From CAZIVO01 sp964542765 (GTDB lineage Bacteria > Planctomycetota > UBA1135 > UBA2386): a stretch of DNA of 28,110 nt. This document shows, in pieces, positions 25,581 to 28,110 of the stretch (its first letter is position 1; every line of letters starts with the position of its first letter). A program made the position numbers and the translations under genes. The stretch is taken from NCBI GenBank assembly GCA_964542765.1, contig CAZIVO010000037.1, forward strand, positions 1 to 28,110, read 5' to 3'. The notes under the pieces are model-generated. The model had not been told where the DNA came from. It made no database searches and saw only the letters and a list, made by a program, of their open reading frames with translations.

Positions 25581-25658
25581 GTCCCGTTCGTCTAGCCAGG
25601 CCTAGGACACCAGGTTTTCATCCTGGTAACAGGGGTTCAAATCCCCTACGGGACGCCA
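25581..25658 (+). tRNA. tRNA-Glu (anticodon UUC)
   Basis: All four arms fold. The acceptor GTCCCGT pairs with ACGGGAC; the D stem is GTCT with GGAC; the anticodon stem CCAGG/CCTGG encloses TTTTCAT with anticodon TTC at 25617-25619; the T arm AGGGG/CCCCT encloses TTCAAAT. A discriminator G (25655) and an encoded CCA (25656-25658) follow. The short variable loop fits a class I tRNA reading GAA and GAG. The next gene begins 10 nt after the CCA. Confidence 0.98.
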
Positions 25659-25668
25659 TTTATTTCCC

Positions 25669-26970
25669 GTGACGAGCCTCAAACGCGAACGATTCTCTTG
25701 GTGCTTGTTCGATTTTGCGAACAGTGCCTTCAATACGATCGTTCTGACCTTTGTCTACGCGGCCTTCTTCAAGAAGGGACTCGTCATCGATGAGGCGCGG
25801 GCGGACGTGCTCTGGGCACGAGCTCTCGCGATCATCGGGCTGAGCGTGGCGTTGCTGTCGCCTGTGATCGGAGTGATCGCCGACCGCACCGGAAACAAGA
25901 AGAGGTTTCTCGTCATCTTTGCGTCGATGGTCGTCGTGGCGACGGCGCTGCTCTTCTTTCCGGCGCCCAGCGGTGGGCGGGCATCGGATGGGGTGATCTA
26001 CAGCGCGTTGGCGCTTGTGATCATCGCCAACATCTCTTTCGAACTCATGTTCGTGTTCTACAACGCCTTCTTGCCGGGGCTTGGAGATGCATCGACGGTG
26101 GGCCGTCTTTCCGGCAAGGGCTGGGCCTTGGGCTATCTCGGCGGCCTCCTCTGTCTGGTCGTGTGCCTGGGCTTCGTCGGCAAGGGGTTCGGGCCATGGT
26201 TACCTGCGGACGACGGGCTGAACATTCGCGCGACCAATCTTGTTGTTGCCGCCTGGCTCTTGCTGTTTGGCTTGCCGATGTTCTTGTGGGTCAAGGACCG
26301 ATCGTCTCCGTCGAAGCAGCTGGTTGCGGCTCCTTGGTCCGGCGCAGTCCGTCAGGTTTTGAGGACTATCCGCAGCTTACGGCGCTATCCCGATCTGTTG
26401 CGTCTGCTGATTGCTCGACTGTTCTTCAATGATGCTCTGGTCGCGATCATGGCGCTTTCGGCGCTCTACATGGTCGAGACCGTCAAGATGAGTGGTGAGG
26501 ACATCATCTTGACGGGGATTTGGCTGAACGTGGTTGCTGGACTTGGTGCTTATGCATTCGGCCATGTGGATGATCGCATCGGCGCAAAGACCACGCTGGT
26601 CTGGAGTTTGTTCTTCCTGATCGGAGGAGTTGCATTGGCGATGGCGCGGCCGGACAGGACATCGTTTTTGATCGCAGCGACCCTGATCGGTCTTGGTATG
26701 GGCCCCAACCAATCCTCCAGCCGGACGCTGATGGTGAGGTTCATCGTCCCGCAGCGAAGCGGTGAGTTTTTCGGCCTTTTCGAACTTTCCGGGAAGGCCA
26801 GTATCTGGATATCACCACTGCTCTTCAGCCTGATCCGAGATTTTGGCGGCAGCCAACGGCAAGCGATGATTCCCTTGCTGGTGATGTTCGGGATCGGCTT
26901 GTTTGTGGTTCTGTTCATCGACGAGGAGCGCGGTAGTCAACAGATGGCGAGCAGTCCGGAGTCGACATGA
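25669..26970 (+). CDS. MFS transporter of the UMF1/Atg22-like family
   Basis: This 433-residue integral membrane protein has about 12 hydrophobic helices in two halves. The N-terminus shows the UMF1 hallmark WCLFDFANSAFNTIVLT (11-27). The loop after helix 2 has the MFS motif-A form GVIADRTGNKK (68-78), mirrored in the second half by GHVDDRIGAK. Family members are putative uptake or export carriers of uncertain substrate; Atg22 of yeast exports vacuolar amino acids. The only start I find is GTG 25669, 10 nt after the tRNA-Glu CCA end. No ribosome site fits between them, so translation would begin on an RNA freed by tRNA 3' processing or on an unprocessed leader. No substrate can be assigned. 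Confidence 0.9.
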   Translation: MTSLKRERFSWCLFDFANSAFNTIVLTFVYAAFFKKGLVIDEARADVLWARALAIIGLSVALLSPVIGVIADRTGNKKRFLVIFASMVVVATALLFFPAPSGGRASDGVIYSALALVIIANISFELMFVFYNAFLPGLGDASTVGRLSGKGWALGYLGGLLCLVVCLGFVGKGFGPWLPADDGLNIRATNLVVAAWLLLFGLPMFLWVKDRSSPSKQLVAAPWSGAVRQVLRTIRSLRRYPDLLRLLIARLFFNDALVAIMALSALYMVETVKMSGEDIILTGIWLNVVAGLGAYAFGHVDDRIGAKTTLVWSLFFLIGGVALAMARPDRTSFLIAATLIGLGMGPNQSSSRTLMVRFIVPQRSGEFFGLFELSGKASIWISPLLFSLIRDFGGSQRQAMIPLLVMFGIGLFVVLFIDEERGSQQMASSPEST

Positions 26971-27005
26971 TCGGATCTGGTACCGAAGAGGTGCGCTCGG
27001 TGGCG

Positions 27006-27011
27006 TATAGT
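27006..27011 (+). promoter_or_regulatory. Possible -10 element for the Nudix gene
   Basis: TATAGT (5 of 6 to TATAAT) lies just before the GTG at 27013 and 13 nt before the in-frame ATG at 27025. A start at about 27018 would give the ATG a leader of about 7 nt. No credible -35 is seen 16-18 bp upstream. Confidence 0.25.
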
Positions 27012-27012
27012 C

Positions 27013-27591
27013 GTGGCGAAATCCATGTACCGCGACCATCTCCTTGACCTTCTCGATGATTATGCCCGTCGGCACACGGCTGAGCAGGACTGCGCCCGGC
27101 AGATCGGAGATTTCGTCCGTGGGCGTAAGGATTGTTTTCTCCGTTCCTGCAAGAAGGGCCATGTTACCGGCTCTGCCTGGGTGGTGTCATCTGACGGATC
27201 GTCTTCGCTCCTCCTTCATCATCGAAAGCTTGGGAAGTGGTTGCAGCCAGGCGGCCATGTTGATGGAGAGCCGGAGGTCTATCGATCCGTATTGCGTGAA
27301 GTTCAGGAGGAGACGGGCTTGTGGGATTTGAAATTCGAGGTCGATCCTGCGGGTGGGATCAGGCCATTCGACCTCGATATTCACACCATTCCTGCGATCG
27401 ATGGGGAGCCACGGCACAACCACTACGATGTCCGCTTCTTGCTCGTTGCTGCGGATGGGCAGGCATTGTCTCCAAACGATGAGTCTCTCGATCTGAGATG
27501 GTGCACCTGGGATGAGATTGAGGGGTTTACCCGCGAGGAGAGCGTGCTCCGGATGGCTCGCAAGGCGCGCGCCCTTTTGCACGGAGTTTGA
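27013..27591 (+). CDS. Nudix-family hydrolase
   Basis: This 192-residue enzyme would hydrolyse a nucleoside diphosphate linked to some other group; the substrate cannot be told from sequence. The Nudix box lies at about 80-103, with WLQPGGHVDGE followed by REVQEETGL, so the metal-binding REVQEE core is intact. The first Glu of the G-x5-E part aligns with Pro87, which is flanked by Glu86 and Glu88, a small departure from the consensus. The N-terminal ~50 residues are helical, as in other members with the QPGGHVDG signature. GTG 27013 and ATG 27025 are both possible starts; neither has a clear ribosome site. It lies 42 bp after the MFS gene and 11 bp before the protease gene on the same strand. 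Confidence 0.9.
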   Translation: MAKSMYRDHLLDLLDDYARRHTAEQDCARQIGDFVRGRKDCFLRSCKKGHVTGSAWVVSSDGSSSLLLHHRKLGKWLQPGGHVDGEPEVYRSVLREVQEETGLWDLKFEVDPAGGIRPFDLDIHTIPAIDGEPRHNHYDVRFLLVAADGQALSPNDESLDLRWCTWDEIEGFTREESVLRMARKARALLHGV

Positions 27592-27602
27592 GGGAGGACG
27601 GG

Positions 27603-28110
27603 ATGCACCATCTTTGCGGAACTGCTTGGTTGTTTTGTGTGGCCTTGGTTCACGCCCAAGATGTTCAAAAGCATGAGAAGATCGATGATGGGCTGAATGG
27701 AGCTTTGCCGGTTCCTGTGTTCGTCAGAATGGCTGACCAACTTCTTGCTGGCTCGGGCGACCACGAGGCTTTTTGCCACCGTAACGCACAGCGAAGGCGT
27801 TCGGAGCTTCGGGTAGAAGTGGTGAAGACTCTGCGTGCGAAGGCGGAGAAATCCTGGGCAGCAGTGGCTGATCTCGTCGGGCAACTCACCATGGATGGTG
27901 GTGTTTCCGAAGTGCACCGTTACTGGATCATCAATGGCTTCGCCTGCAGTGCGAGTCGGCAGGCGTGCGAGAAACTGGCGGCACACGACGCTGTCGGTTT
28001 TGTGTATCGACAGACACTGCCATCGCATTACACCGGCGTGGTCCGGGCTTCCACACAACGCTCTTCGCGGAGTCGGCCGCGAGGAAGGCGTGATCTTCAG
28101 GCGGCCCTGG
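27603..28110 (+). CDS. N-terminus of a secreted subtilisin-like (S8) serine protease precursor (3' partial)
   Basis: An open frame starts at ATG 27603 behind GGGAGG (5 nt spacing) and runs off the window; 169 residues are visible. A Sec signal (MHHLCGTAWLFCVALVHAQ) precedes a segment with FVRMADQLL, RSELRVEVVKTLR, the conserved-looking YWIINGFACSAS and VGFVYRQTLP. This pattern, helices followed by a YWI-N strand and an A-DAVGFV strand, matches inhibitor-I9-type prodomains that chaperone and silence secreted subtilases. The catalytic Asp/His/Ser motifs would lie beyond the window, so the protease call is inference from the prodomain. If right, the product is exported by Sec and matures by self-cleavage. 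Confidence 0.65.
   Translation, partial: MHHLCGTAWLFCVALVHAQDVQKHEKIDDGLNGALPVPVFVRMADQLLAGSGDHEAFCHRNAQRRRSELRVEVVKTLRAKAEKSWAAVADLVGQLTMDGGVSEVHRYWIINGFACSASRQACEKLAAHDAVGFVYRQTLPSHYTGVVRASTQRSSRSRPRGRRDLQAAL

Noticed and set aside
1..28110. Mobile element, CRISPR array or integration site
   Set aside because: No transposase, integrase, regularly spaced direct repeats or terminal inverted repeats were seen. The tRNA-Glu 3' end is not visibly duplicated elsewhere in the window.

Overview
The window reads as a high-GC bacterial chromosome segment, and I infer an origin in Planctomycetota or a close relative. The clues are a soluble Hanks-type kinase with a short N-terminal segment typical of that phylum, pseudopilins decorated with LamG/concanavalin-like domains, and the N-terminus of a subtilisin-like protease with an I9-type prodomain. 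No database search was possible, so the taxonomy is inference.

Left flank (1-6090): the 3' end of a NADP-malic enzyme (phosphotransacetylase-like domain); a convergent single-ring Clp-type AAA+ ATPase; a divergent Ser/Thr kinase; and, on the minus strand, rsmE followed by recQ.

Centre (6382-24602): eleven co-oriented genes, almost all joined by overlapping stop/start codons. They encode an FHA-transmembrane-jelly-roll protein, a GspL-like (PilM+PilN) protein, a PilO/GspM-like protein, a membrane-anchored TPR + jelly-roll protein, the pseudopilins GspG, GspH, GspK, GspJ and GspI, a secreted protein ending in a DnaJ-like zinc ribbon, and a parvulin-type peptidyl-prolyl isomerase lipoprotein. 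This is a type II secretion / type IV pilus-like pseudopilus operon. It has no assembly ATPase, polytopic GspF, secretin or prepilin peptidase in the window, so those must be encoded elsewhere if they exist. The notable features are a 1724-residue GspK, a LamG-like domain inserted inside GspH, and a recurring small beta module shared by GspK and GspJ. These suggest a pseudopilus tip carrying large adhesive or carbohydrate-binding surfaces. The FHA protein, with a kinase gene nearby, suggests phospho-control.

Right flank (24603-28110): scpB, with a promoter placed for a nearly leaderless mRNA; tRNA-Glu(UUC) with its own promoter; a UMF1-type MFS transporter starting 10 nt after the tRNA; a Nudix hydrolase; and the start of an S8 protease precursor cut by the window edge.

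No CRISPR array, insertion sequence, integrase or attachment site was seen. No gene-free stretch exceeds 300 bases; the longest is 6091-6381.
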